64,000 nt of DNA from Cyrtodaria siliqua (taxonomy: Eukaryota > Mollusca > Bivalvia > Adapedonta > Hiatellidae), in the NCBI GenBank assembly GCA_037043455.1, contig JAWPHD010000003.1, positions 124,001 to 188,000 on the forward strand, read 5' to 3'. The translations under genes were made by a program, and so were the position numbers. Positions within the stretch are counted from its first letter, which is position 1. Each line of letters starts with the position of its first letter. A model generated the notes under the pieces. That model ran no database searches. It saw only the letters and a list, made by a program, of their open reading frames with translations, and was not told the origin of the DNA. Of the stretch, positions 34,823 to 46,632 are shown piece by piece.

Positions 34823-35160
34823 GCGATGTTATTAATTAAGTGGTTTGATATTGACCCAGTTACTGGTCCAAGGACTGTCATATTGGCGCAAGGCCGAAGG
34901 CCGCGGGCCAATATGATAGTCCGAGGATCAATAACTGGGACAATATGAAAACACTTAATTTTTAATAACAATTTTATTAATTAACAGCCACTACAGTATA
35001 CTTTATAGCGCGAATGACGTTACTTAACGTGAATGACGTCACTTAAATCTAGTATTGACAAGTTTCTTCATATTGGCCTTGTTTTTTGGCCGAGTTTGCG
35101 TCGTACTGTGTGAAGAGTTTCTAGTAAAACAAGTCTAATATAGTTAAGTTAATTAATAGT
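34823..35160. mobile_element. Foldback insertion in U2 (338 bp)
   Basis: Absent from U1 and U3, which read TTGTATT directly into ACCTTCTATTT. The left 150 bp is a near-perfect hairpin: ATTGACCCAGTTACTGGTCC and ACTGTCATATTGGC pair with GCCAATATGATAGT and GGATCAATAACTGGGACAAT around a core GCAAGGCCGAAGGCCGCGG. TTAATTAA occurs near both outer ends. A CRE-like TGACGTCA lies at 35034-35041. The target duplication is unclear. Confidence 0.75.
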
Positions 35161-35231
35161 ACCTTCTATTTATTAGTTTCAAATTAAAATAACAAATTAA
35201 ACAAGTTAAAGCTTGATAGCTACTTCACGAT

Positions 35232-35500
35232 TGTCGCGGGTCCGGATTCAAGCCTCACCAGCACCACTGTGTTTACTGTCGCGGGTCCGGATTCAAGCCT
35301 CACCAGCACCGCTGTGTTTACTGTCGCGGGTCCGGATTAAAGCCTCACCAGCACCGCTGTGTTTACTGTCGCGGGTCCGGATTCAAGCCTCACCAGCACC
35401 GCTGTGTTTACTGTTGCGGGTGCGGATTCAAGCCTCACCAGCACCGATGTGTTTACTGTCGCGGGTCCGGATTTAAGCCTCACCAGCATCACTGTGTTTC
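35232..35500 (+). repeat. 45-bp minisatellite in U2 (6 units)
   Basis: Units begin TGTCGCGGGTCCGGATTCAA and are 95 percent or more alike by eye. Because 45 is divisible by three, the array stays open in several frames and gives a 15-residue repeating pseudo-peptide; this is not evidence of coding. The U3 locus has five units, and U1 has none, just a GCACCACTTTTTTTCATTGG-like remnant. Confidence 0.9.
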
Positions 35501-35737
35501 GGTGATGCGTTTGTTGGGCAGGACACCTTCCCTATGCCTCTTTCCTAGGATGGGGACGTAAACCAGTCGGTCCTGTATATCAGATATATCCTCCGAGCAT
35601 GAATCAATTTGTGAGTAAATGGACATGTTCCTGGATTCAATGTTTCCATTCCCTCTCTATGGAGCGGTTATAAATACCCTACAACCTGTTTATGAGTGGT
35701 ATGGCAATAGTATTGTTCTTATTTTGTTATTCGCATG

Positions 35738-36220
35738 CATATATACTGAAAGGCAAAAGAAACGCATAAGCAAAAAAACTCATATACTACACTATTATAC
35801 ACTTATAATTCCACATAATATTCCTGATATATCTCAATGTGTTTTGTACAAAAAGGGGCTACAACGAATTACAGAAAGGACAACTCTTTCATGTAGTAGA
35901 ACTTTTAATCAAAGTATACTTTGTAACACGAAATTCATAAATGTTGAAGTTTCGCTTGAAAAAGTCAAGCCATTTCAGTATTGTGTTTAGTGTTAAGAGA
36001 TTGCAACGTTTAAAGCCTAAGTTTGCTCACCTGCTTGAGCCAAATGCGCATTCTGGCGATAATGAAACTATTGGTGGTGTGTTCGGTGCTGTTTAAACCT
36101 TCTTTCCGACAGGACAGGCCTAATGTCGCCCTGCGCCATTCGATTTGCAGTAGCTTATTCAACATACAATATATAACGAAAATACCCAGTATGCGTTTCC
36201 TTTTCCTTTCAGTATATGAC
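35738..36220. mobile_element. TIR element of about 483 bp inserted in U2
   Basis: ATATACTGAAAGGCAAAAGA plus AACGCATA at the left is mirrored by TATGCGTTTCC and CCTTTCAGTATAT at the right. U3 lacks it (about 55745-55770). The open frames within have no family signature, so it is read as a non-autonomous DNA transposon. Confidence 0.7.
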
Positions 36221-36639
36221 CCTTACTATCTAAAAGATTCTTATTGTTCTTTAACGTGCGCAGAAGATACATCTATATCCGATATAAGTTATCAAAATTG
36301 ACAATCAAGGTGAGGTTGATGTATAAATAATAATCATGTTGACTCGTGAGACACTGTCAATTTTAAAGTTAAATAAGTTCTTTTAAATTTTCAGTTCGGC
36401 ATAATTCTGACCCTTTTGAAGACTTGCACCTATAAAAGAATCAGTTTCAGACATATTTTACGTTTTCCACATAATTAAAGAAAATGTTTGTCCGTAATAT
36501 TGAAACTCTATTGAAAGAAATATACAGAAAGCGAAATTGCATCGAAGGAAAGTTATTGTTACCTAAGGTAATAAACTAAGGTTATCCATTCATGAATTAG
36601 GTGTTAATGAAATGTAATCAATAATTAAATGAATAATAT

Positions 36640-39600
36640 CACTGTAGGGATCCGTACACCGGATCTTGGTCAAGACCCCGTTCACTTGTACGGAGTTTTG
36701 GTCAGCCATGTTGTAGAAAACGTGCGGATAACAACAGCAAAGGTAGGTTAACCACGTTTTTCTCCTATTTTTGTTCATGTATATGAATAATCAGTATTGC
36801 TATATGTTGCGGAAACATTTCCCCGTTCAAATATTACCGTACATTGTTGACATATTACTTTAAATGCTACAATTCGGATCAAAGAAAAACAATTGCCGGT
36901 GCTGAAATTCGCCCAAAGTACCCTTCAGCAATAAATATCTCATTAATTTTCAAGTTAATGAAAATTTTGAATTGGCAGATTTATTTGTTTTCCCAATATA
37001 CGTGCATGTTCAAAATTTCAGCATCATTCATCCGAAATTGGCCGAGATATGAATCGAAACAAAACGTGCCCAGCGTAACTAATTCATATAAAAAGACGCT
37101 GATTTGTGTACGGAGTCTTGTCCATGTACTGTACGGGGTTTTGCAATGCTAAGATTGTTTTCGCTGCTCTGCACTGAAGTTATTTACTTATATTTGTAGT
37201 AATTCTTAGACATTATTTAGGTCCTATATGCCTTATACCATTTTGTATTGTTAAGACGAAAAAATGCAGAAAACTAAAACTTAAAAGGGGTAATTCTTGA
37301 GAAAGACTCCGTACTTATTCCAAATAACTACATGTACTACAAACTAAGTCCAGACGTATATTATTGTCTGTTAGAATTGATACAGTTGTCCAATTTTAGC
37401 TCATTGTGACCACAGTTAACGTCATATAATTTTATTTCTCATTTACAACAATCCATTACATTGGTCAATGTTTATTCAACTTAGAAATGAGATAATTGCT
37501 TTAATCCGCGAATCTAAGGAATCATACAAGTCAAAACTTACATCCCAGTTAACTGATAAATCAATCCCCACCGGTAAATGGTGGCGTATAGCAAAATCGA
37601 TCTCTAAATTGAACAAAGTAACTCAACCAAACTTTCCAATTAAAAATAACGGTCGTGTTTTAATACATCCAGTAGACAAAGCAAACGCATTGAATTCTTC
37701 CTTTTCATCTCATATTGAACATGAACCGGAATAACCTACTTTTCATAATCGCACTGACTATAAAATGAATGACTTTATTATAAATGAAACGGAAGTAATT
37801 GATCAATTGAAAATCTTGAAATTATCGAAACCTCCAGGCCCAGATATGATTAGCCCAAAGGTGTTAAAATTAGTTTTAAATAGCATCGCTGCTCCATTGA
37901 CGCGACTTTTTAATCTGTCATTGTCCACTAGAAAAGTACCATACCAATGGAAACAGGCGAATGTAACTCCTATTTTTAAGGGCAAGGGAGAACCTGACAT
38001 GCCGGGCAATTATAGGCCTATATCCATTACCAGTATTATTTGCAAATTGATGGAAAAAATCGTATTTAAACACTTGTTCAACTATATCAAAACGAATAAC
38101 CTTCTGTGCAAATGCCAGGCAGGCTTTCAACCTAGAGACTCTACAGTAAATCAGCTCATAGAAATATATAATAACATTATAAGCAACCTCGACGCTGGGA
38201 AAGATGTACGATTTATATTTTGCGTTTTACAAAGTATGGCATGCTGGGTTGCTTTTTAAATTAGCTAAATATGGTATCAATGTTTCATTATGTAACTGGA
38301 TACGTAGCTATCTCTCTGATAGGCAGCAAAAAGTAGCCCTAGATGGATTTTCTTCAAGCTTCAGTACTATAGATGCAGGTGTTCCGCAAGGCTGTGTTTT
38401 AGGTCCGTTTCTATTTCTGCTTTATATAAATGACATCACAGATGACTTATTGAATGATGTACGGTTATTTGCTGATGACACTTCTCTTTTAGTTGTAGTT
38501 GATAAAAACCCAGTAGAATGTGCCAACTCTCTTACAAATGATCTTTGCAAAATATCTGAATGGTCAAAAAAATGGGCTGTTACATTTAATCCTAAAAAAA
38601 CCAAAAGCCTTGTTTGCACTAGAAGAAACTATAACCACCCACCAGTCTACTTTGCTAATGATGTAGTACAAGACGTAGCGTGACATTGCCACCTTGGATT
38701 AACAATTCAGTCCAATGCAACTTGGTCGCAAAAAAAAGAAAGAAAATATATACGAAAAAGCATGTGCACGATTTAACATTCTAAGAATGCTTAAGTACAA
38801 ACTTGACAGACATTCTCCATTGAAAATATATATCGCCTTTATAAGACTTATACTTGAATATGGAGATTCAGTATGGGATAACTGTACACAGGGAGAATCT
38901 GATCTATTAGAGAGCGTCCAAGTTGAAGCTAAAAATGCACCATCTGTTGAGCATAAACTTAAGGCTATTGAACATAGGACTGACAGTCCATATCACTATA
39001 ATATAGGAATTAGGAATGATAACATCATCCATTGTCAATTAAGAAATAACTCAAGTAATCTAAATACGCATTTATTTGACCACTTCTTGACAGATTCAGC
39101 AGTATGTCCGAAATGTGGCAATCCATGTGAGGACAATACTCATTTCTTTTTCAACTGTCCACTGTATAACCAATTCAGAAATGACTTACTTGATACCCTA
39201 GCCAATCTTGTTGATGTCACGCATATCAACATTGACTTGATACTAAACGATACGACGAACTCAGAAATAGTACTTATCGTCCACAAATACATCAAGTGTA
39301 CCAGGGGATTTTCGTAGAATTATAGATGTATGTACATGTACATATGTATATGTATGTATATACTATTGTATTTTCAGATATGTTTTGTCACAATGCTAGA
39401 AGTTTTTTTTATATATTATCATCTTTCTTCCTTTTTTATTGTAATTTTTATTTTTTTGTTTGTCTGTTTTCTCAGTTATCTTAAATTCCAAAATTAACTA
39501 TTGGTTACAGAAACTCATACTAAAACCATTATATTTTGTAATAATCGATACATTTTTATATATATTTCGTATTGGTTTCCAGTATGATTTTCTTTCTGTT

Positions 39601-40724
39601 GATTCTTTTTTTTTTCTCACTTAAATTCTTTCTGACAGTACAAAGTGTTAATACTAAACAATCACGGTACACATGTTTCAAAGATTCTAAGTTAATTGTC
39701 AAACCAATATATGCAAACTGTACTACAATTCCACATTTTATGTTATGTCTGATATGAATTTATTGTTTATATGTACCTTGATATGGGAGAGGTCTTACAT
39801 AGGCATTGCCTGTTGTCCAATCCCATTCAGTACTTGAATAAAATATTGTTTAAATAAAGTATTATTATACGTCCCACGGGCGTTAAAAATCCTTACCGTA
39901 TTTTTTTCAAACAGTTTGCCTGTCAGGTTAAAATTAATTCTATGCCCCATACTGACATCTAACCTATGTCAAACTTTCCTAAGCATGTTAATAGAAAATG
40001 TAAAGTTAGTTCTTAAACTACATTGACAACACATAATATAGATAACGGCATGGGTTAATTATCTATATAGCTCGCATGATTATATCTGTTCAAGGAAATC
40101 TACGTTGATTCAGTTCTAATGACACTCCATTGACTGTTTACAAACATTCAATGAATGTTTTATGTATTACATGAAATGCAAGTACCATTAAAACCATAGT
40201 TTCATACAATATATTTAAAGCAAAACTCCGTACAGTTAAAAGAGAATATTTGCAGTACTCCGTACACAAGTGCCCAAGACCCCGTACACAAACATTAATT
40301 TTGTTTCGATTCATATCTCGGTCAATTTCGGATGAATGAAGTTCAACATTTGAACATGCACGTATATTGGAAAAACAAATAAATCTGCCAATTCAAAATT
40401 TTCATTAACTTGAAAATTAATGAGATATTTATTGCTGAAGGGTACTTTGGGCGAATTTCGGCACCGGCAATTGTTTTTCTTTGATCCGAATTGTAGCATT
40501 TAAAGTAATATGTCAACAATGTACGGTAATATTTGAACGAGGAAATGTTTCCGCACCATATAGCAATACTGATTATTCATATAAAATGAACAAAAATAGG
40601 AGAAAAACGTGGTTAACCTACATTTGCTGTTGTTATCCGTACGTTTTCTACAACATGGCTGACCAAAACTCCGTACTAGTGAACGGGGTCTTGACCAAGA
40701 TCCGGTGTACGGATCCCTACAGTG
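36640..40724. mobile_element. DNA transposon-like element with about 500-bp TIRs and 5-bp TSD
   Basis: The outer ends CACTGTAGGGATCCGTACAC and the exact inverse at 40705-40724 bound the element, with AATAT directly outside on both sides (36635-36639, 40725-40729). The inverted arms extend over about 36640-37147 and 40222-40724 with scattered differences. TGTACGGRGTYTTG-like motifs recur several times in each arm and may be transposase-binding repeats. No transposase is visible; the interior is largely a decayed LINE (37440-39865). CAC-starting ends with 5-bp duplications recall Transib/Chapaev-type elements, but the family is not established. Confidence 0.8.
37440..39865 (+). pseudogene. Decayed Jockey/CR1-like LINE (ORF2 fragments) inside the TIR element
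   Basis: Plus-strand frames encode the end of the linker and RT fingers (KWWRIAKSIS; KPPGPDMISPKVLK; GNYRPISITSIICKLMEKIV). They continue with the palm (GVPQGCVLGPFLFLLYINDI, then FADDTSLLV at 38468-38494), thumb (WAVTFNPKKTKSL), and a C-terminal CPKCGN...HFFFNC finger near 39105-39160. Lesions are a TAA at 37732-37734, a frameshift with loss of the palm A aspartate region at about 38215-38235, a stop and frameshift between 38680 and 38715, and a deletion joining EAKNA to SVEHK near 38940. The endonuclease and ORF1 are absent, so this is a 5'-truncated copy. The 3' UTR contains GGGAGAGGTCTTACATAGGC and AATAAA signals near 39837-39856. Confidence 0.9.
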
Positions 40725-40739
40725 AATATAACCTTCTAG

Positions 40740-41301
40740 CATATTTACACATATAACATCTTATTAAGAAAACACAGCCCTACCCGACAGCCAAGCGCAG
40801 GTAGATAAGCATCTGCATGTACAAATTACCAGGAAACCCACAGATTGACATTTCGGGAGGGGATCTAGAAACTATCTTGTTATTTATTTAGATATAGTTA
40901 CGCTAGTTTCGCATTCAACCATCGATAAATATTTTAAAGAAAAGGTTTTTATTCATGAGCGATGATACTCGGGCCAAAACAAAATCAATGTTCAGGAATT
41001 TATCTTCCTCAGACGATTAAAAAGGCAATGTAATTCAGAGGAAGAACTGTTAGCTGCTTGCTTTTAAGGACTGTTTCTGAATATCTACAATTCTATTGAC
41101 TATTTTCGAAAAGTTTTCAATCAGTTATTATTTCCAAAATCGTACCTTACACGTTACTACCGAGATACAGGTGAGACTGTGATGCTTGTGTTTACTTGTT
41201 TTTTATGGGGTTTCTCTATGCTTGTTTTATCCAAGCGGTCTTTACCGCCATTTATTTTGTTACCTGTTTTGCAATTTTGACGATTTTATAGATCATTATA
41301 A
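40740..41301. other. Gene-free stretch right of the TIR element
   Basis: No coding signal or repeat structure is visible. Confidence 0.4.
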
Positions 41302-41640
41302 CAGGTAGTAACAAATCGTGCCTCAACTGGAACTCGAACCCAAGGCCTCTAGCTTTACGTGCTAGGGCTCTGCCAACTGAGCTATCAAGGAGCAAGGATT
41401 GAAATCGATTTGTCTCAATTTAACTGTTTCCGGTAACGTTATATATTACAGGAGTTTATGAAGTATTTAAGAACCCACGAACTCCCTCATTTGGGGCTGA
41501 CGCTCTACCTTAACGAACACCAACACACCCACAAGAGCCTAAGCATTTAAGTGTATTGCCAATGGACAACCCTTATTTACTGTCGGTGGTGCCGTTTGTC
41601 ATTCCCTTTAACTTGCATAACGACATACTATCAGTCGGAA
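41302..41640 (-). mobile_element. Repeat with two tRNA-like modules, copy 2 (inverted)
   Basis: Reverse-complement counterpart of 11990-12327. The second module (41319-41396) has intact D-stem GCTC/GAGC, anticodon stem CTAGC/GCTAG and T-loop TTCGAGT, and is better preserved than in copy 1. Loop ACGTAAA lacks U33, so a functional tRNA is unlikely. Confidence 0.7.
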
Positions 41641-43920
41641 CGCCACGGACCTATAATATATCATTTCTGTTCGCACATTTCTTCCGCGAGCATGGGCTAC
41701 TCTTTTTTTCATTTTACGGACTATTTTATGAATTTTTAGTTAAATGAGACGCCATTTTTTAAACAATTAAAAGTCAATTCAGAATTGGGCGCCCTGCACA
41801 GAGAGACACTATAAATACTCACAGACTTGGGTAAACTGATCGTGAGTCGGACACCACAATGTTACAAGCAACAATGTGAACACACAGTGACAATCAAGAA
41901 GATCCGAAACATGATGGTTCCCGTGGTTGTGTTGCTTGCTTCCTTTTATTCATTAGCCGTAGTGAAACCAGTCGTGTTAAACCGTTTTACTGTGACACAG
42001 TAACCGAAATACGATCGAGAGACGGACGCCCGGACACCTTGTATTAAGTCGAGCATCTAGTAGATAGAATTGAATTGAATTTCATTTTATTACCAAATAT
42101 CTAAAATTATTATTAGATCTATGAGATTACCACTGAAGATACATAAGTTCTTAGGCCAGAGTGTTTCTGTCTTTATTTTTCGGTTCCCCGACCACCCGAC
42201 CTTAAAACAATCGGCAAGAAAAATATCCGGTACCCGTATTTGGGTCCGCAGTTTCAATTAACCATGCGATCTTGTTTAAAAATTAATGTAAAATCAGACG
42301 ATCATGTTTTTAAAGATATTTTTCTGGTTAATTTTATGTTTTACGATGTATAAGAATACCTACTTAAGCGTTACAGACTGTTTTGCCCCTCCTCCAGCAT
42401 ATCTTTAAAAAAAGAAAAGATCCGGCCTTAGATATAGGGAGAGAGATAGAGTAACGTGTAGAAAGTCTGTATCTAGAGTCGAAATGTCACGGGAAGTTTA
42501 AAGATTTTTAGATTTTTCTTTAAACGTGCGTTGTCATTTCTCACTCATATAATTAATCAATAAATACACTTAGGCGCATGTTAGTGTTAACATTTTTTTT
42601 TTTCGCGTCTAACTTTTAAGTAAACCTATTAACAAAAATCAATACAAGTACGATAAATATCCCGTCTAAATAACCCGTTTTTAAAGAAATTATCAAGATT
42701 GCTAAGTGACTCGTTAAAGGGACACACGGAAAACACGGCAATATTGAAAAACAATTTGCCGTGTGTCCCTTTAATAATGACTACTCAGTTGTGGTTGTTT
42801 CGAGGCCTTCAGTGGTCGAAAGCGTTGTCTGTGTGTGACATACCTCGGACTGCTACAGTTGTCGGTTTGATTCCCGTTTGTGGCACACTGATTGCATGGA
42901 AGCATTTTTGCCCGTTGGATTTTACTCAAATAGTTGATGACTGGACATCAACTAATTAATCTGAATGTGTGTTGTTTCGTGAGAAATAACGTAAAGAAAC
43001 ATGCAAACAAGTATATTTTTCATTAAACGAAATTTTACTCTAAGACATTTTATCTTCGTAAACTGTTAGGCTAATAGCACTAAATAATTGCATTAATATG
43101 TTCGTAAGACAACATGTCGTCTTTTTTAAGCAATAGGACTAAACTATTTGATATTCAAAGGAATCCGTTAACAGAGCGCGAATTCTCTCCCTTTCATCGT
43201 ATTCGCATTTAAATCCGATACTACAGTTTTGAAGCGTTCCCTTGAACCAGCAGAACTTTTCCACAGCCATTTCGGCACGTAAGTAGCAGTTTCATTGAAC
43301 CGAACTAAAACACTAGCTATTTTCTTCGCATCCTCGCGCCTTTAGTAGCACACTTTTGTGTGCAAGTGCCAATTCACTGTATGTAGGTACTGTATTTGGA
43401 TCTTTCGGGTTTTATTACTCCCTCGCAAAATAGCAAACTGGCCCTACCTGCAGCTCCTTACTTCCCCAATGGTGCATACCGACAACAAATATGTTTCTTA
43501 TTATGACATTCTTCATCCTTGGTTCTTCATCCTTGGTTCTTCATCCTGGGAAATTAAAATAAAAAACTTATGAATGAATGAAAAATTACAAAATAAATGA
43601 TGATGCGACTGTTCACGCAAGAGAACGACAGTATTCTAAATAAGAAAACACAAAAACAGAAAAATACAACTTTCATGTTTAAGCCTCCTACAAGTATGGC
43701 TTCAGGGTGCTAAAAACGTTCGAATCCTTATTTAAACGCATATTGTTTATACACTATTCTCACTATTAATATGTGAGAATTACGCAACATTTATGTTAGT
43801 CATTTTTAAAACCTGATGGAATCGATTCGATCTACACTAGAATTTTGTCTGCACAAACGTCACACTGTTCGATTTGCATTCAGTATATTTTTTAACGGGT
43901 CACAGGACAATACTGTAGGA

Positions 43921-44205
43921 TGATTAGGGATACGTGACGATCGTTTTTGTGAGTCGCCCGTATTTATATTTAATGGACTTGTCTTCGGAATGATAAGGGA
44001 TACGTGACGACCGCTTCTACGGGTCGCTCGTATTTATACTTTATGGTTATGTGTACGGAATGATGAGTAATACGTGACGACCGCTTTTACGGCTCGTCCG
44101 TATTTATACTTTATAGACATGTGTAGGGGATGATAAGTTATACGTGACGATCGCTTTTACGGGTTATCCGTCCGTATTTATACTTAATAGACATGTACGG
44201 TATGC
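43921..44205. repeat. 70-bp tandem array in V2 (4 units)
   Basis: Units begin with TACGTGACGA at exactly 43931, 44001, 44071 and 44141. Each carries CGCTTYTACGGGTCG and CGTATTTATACTTTAT. Confidence 0.9.
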
Positions 44206-45109
44206 TGAGTTTGTCTGTTTGTATGTGTGTGATTGTGTTTTTCTATTGTATTGCAGAAGGCTCCTGCTCCACGTGGACAGCAAGCGGCATTAAAATTAGA
44301 GCCTCGATGACTAAAATCATTTCGACTTTAAACCTGCTTGCATCTATTTAGATAACAGCTTGAGTTATTTTGTTCTTTTTGTCATAGGTTTAAATATATC
44401 GTTGATAACATAATATTTTTATAATCACGATTTAGTAATATACACACATTGCTTAATACTTTTCTTATAATTAATATTGATACATGAACAAATACAAGTT
44501 ATAGGAAAAACAAACAAGCAAGCTAAAATGATTTGTGTGAAACTGTAGAAATATAGGAGGCTAAGGGTTAATCAGTTACCGTCGATAATGGAACCAGGAA
44601 AATTCAACATTTTACAGAACTTTCTGAGCACCCAATAAGATTCAAAGGTCTTATACATGATAAATAATGGTAGATGCTACCAAACAGTGTTTCTGATATT
44701 TATAATGTCAATTTAACTATAATCAAAGAGAAAATACTCTAGATATTCACTGAAGTATTAATCAAGTTGGTTTTATAAGCTTTTACTTATTTGGATATGG
44801 AGTCGGACAGTGTCCGTCTCACGATCAACTTTTCATTTTTAGCAGTCCGTCTCAATATCAAATGCATGGTTGTTCATTGAATACGATAACAAGTCATACG
44901 ATAAGTGAAACTGCATAAACAACGGAGTTTAACGTCAGAAAAGACGTTATTTTATTTGCCAGCACCTCCCATAACACGTCGTTTTCAGTAATACATAATT
45001 TGGATGCGATTGAACAAAGACAACCTGTGCTTTTTACCTGAGTTTGAGTTTGAATGTGAGGCGTTTTGTGTCGTATTCGGAAGTAACCTTACGAAAGACC
45101 GAAAGGACG

Positions 45110-45376
45110 TCAGAAAATAACGAACGACAACTCTGCATGGATCAACAAGAATTCGTTGCACAAATGGAATGCATGCAATTGTTTCGGGACATCGAAGTGT
45201 TAAGGTTTTAACATCAGCGCAACTCTGTGTGCACTTCTTGTGCGGTGGCCACTGGATATCGGGTCTCTCGGGTCACGGTACCTGAACTGGCCATACCCTT
45301 TCTTTGCACAATCGGTCCAAAGCAAACATAAGCCATTTGTGCCTACTTCCGAACTTGCCTCAGTCTTTTCTTGCAC
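45110..45376 (-). pseudogene. HNH / His-Me finger nuclease relic in V2
   Basis: Same frame as the V1 relic: CLLWTDCAKKGYGQFRYRDP, then RTRSAHRVALML, an in-frame TAA, HAFHLCNEFLLIHAELSF and a stop at 45110-45112. The conserved His of SAHR is kept here and lost in V1, whereas V1 lacks the internal stop. The ancestral module therefore had a better frame than either copy. Confidence 0.6.
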
Positions 45377-45852
45377 ACGCCATAGAAATTCACCATTTCT
45401 TTTTTTAAAATGTTAAATCAATAAAATCTCAAGTTCAAATAACTTTAAATAGCGCCCATTTCACTGCAGCATTATGTAGATGACATATGTTCACAGGAAG
45501 GTCAAAATCAAGAATGAATGGTGCTTTATGGGAGAAAAACATCTCAGTATATAGCTCCGTTTACAAATGTTAATGTTCAAGATATTTAAATTTGATTAAA
45601 ATTAAAACTTGACATAACTGCCAAAAGAACTTTTCATTTCAGATTATTGAGGCTCCTAGTTACTTGTATGTGAAGTTTCAGGTCTGTAGGACCAAAATGA
45701 AGTCCAATATGCACGATTTACATTTTTTCAATAGCGAAGGTTCTAGGTTGTAGCCCAGTGTATTTTGCTCTATTAAATATATGTATATAGTAAAATAGTC
45801 CATTTCAACTGTTTGTCATCAGGTGTCAGACCTGTGAGGAAGTACTTCCGGG

Positions 45853-46632
45853 TCGCTCTAGTAGGGCGTGCGAACGCTGTAGTACAACGTGCGAACGCTC
45901 AAGCTACAGTGTGCGAACGCTGTAATAGAGCGTGAAAACGCTGTGCGAACGCTGTAATAGAGCGTGAAAACGCTGTAGTAGAGCGTTCGCACGCTGTAGT
46001 AGAGCGTGCGACAGAAAGATAGTGACATAATTACAAAGATCAGGGTATTACAGAAACTAACCCGCCAATAACGGCAAAAGTACACTACAAAACCGTTTAC
46101 CAAAACTATCCAGGTGTTCAGGTCACGTATTGAGGTATAGTTGCCGATTAAAATTATAGATTCATTCAAGGGTTCTTAAAACACTCGTGATGATTACATA
46201 TGCGTAAAATGAATCATAAGTATTCTTAATTCGACGCTCCACTTTTGTGGTTCATTCTGTCTGGTTAATATAGAGTTAAAGATTCTCAAAACATGTAAGG
46301 TATATACATATAATTATATACACGCCTTTGTCATTAGGGTGGGAAACGGTGTACATCTGTTGTAAAATGTGCTTGTTGATGGTGGGATACTAGAGCGTGC
46401 GAACGCTGTAGTAGAGCGTGCGAACGCTGTAGCTAGAGCGTGCGAACGCTGTAGTAGTAGAGCGTTCGCACGCACGCTCTACTAGAGTATTCGCACACTA
46501 GCTAGAGCGTTTGCACGCTCTACTACAACGTTCACACACTGTAACTAGAGCGTTCGCACGCTGTAGCTAGAGCGTTAGCACGTTGTACGAACGCTTTAAA
46601 TTATTTTTTCTGCATGTCACCTGCGGGGCTCC
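45853..46632. mobile_element. Foldback-like element, copy 2 (right end intact)
   Basis: Array A (45853-46011), a spacer homologous to that of copy 1, array B (46390-46592) and the right terminal sequence ending CACCTGCGGGGCTCC at 46632. That terminus is the reverse complement of the start of copy 1. The left terminus has been lost next to GAAGTACTTCCGGG. Confidence 0.75.

Larger units (their letters stand above)
28970..36290 (+). repeat. Module U, copy 2 (segmental repeat with extra insertions)
   Basis: Co-linear with U1 and U3. U2-specific additions are an inverted W segment (30345-30790), a TTAA-flanked MITE (34292-34647), a foldback insertion (34823-35160), the 45-bp minisatellite with six units (35232-35500), and a TIR element (35738-36220). 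The U3 sequence continues to match past the last insertion (U2 36236-36290 with U3 55770-55830). No conserved gene is present. Confidence 0.85.
41898..46632 (+). repeat. Module V, copy 2 (segmental repeat)
   Basis: Co-linear with V1 (23905-28640). Differences are a shortened (GA)n run, no equivalent of 24620-25005, a 70-bp array of four units instead of two, an extra roughly 430 bp at 44205-44635 that weakly resembles the AAAGGG MITE family, and a foldback element that keeps the right rather than the left end. Confidence 0.85.

Noticed and set aside
35213..35476. 87-residue frame with a regular 15-residue repeat (and its equivalents at 55251-55582)
   Set aside because: It results from the 45-bp minisatellite being open in several frames and both strands; no conserved protein is implied.
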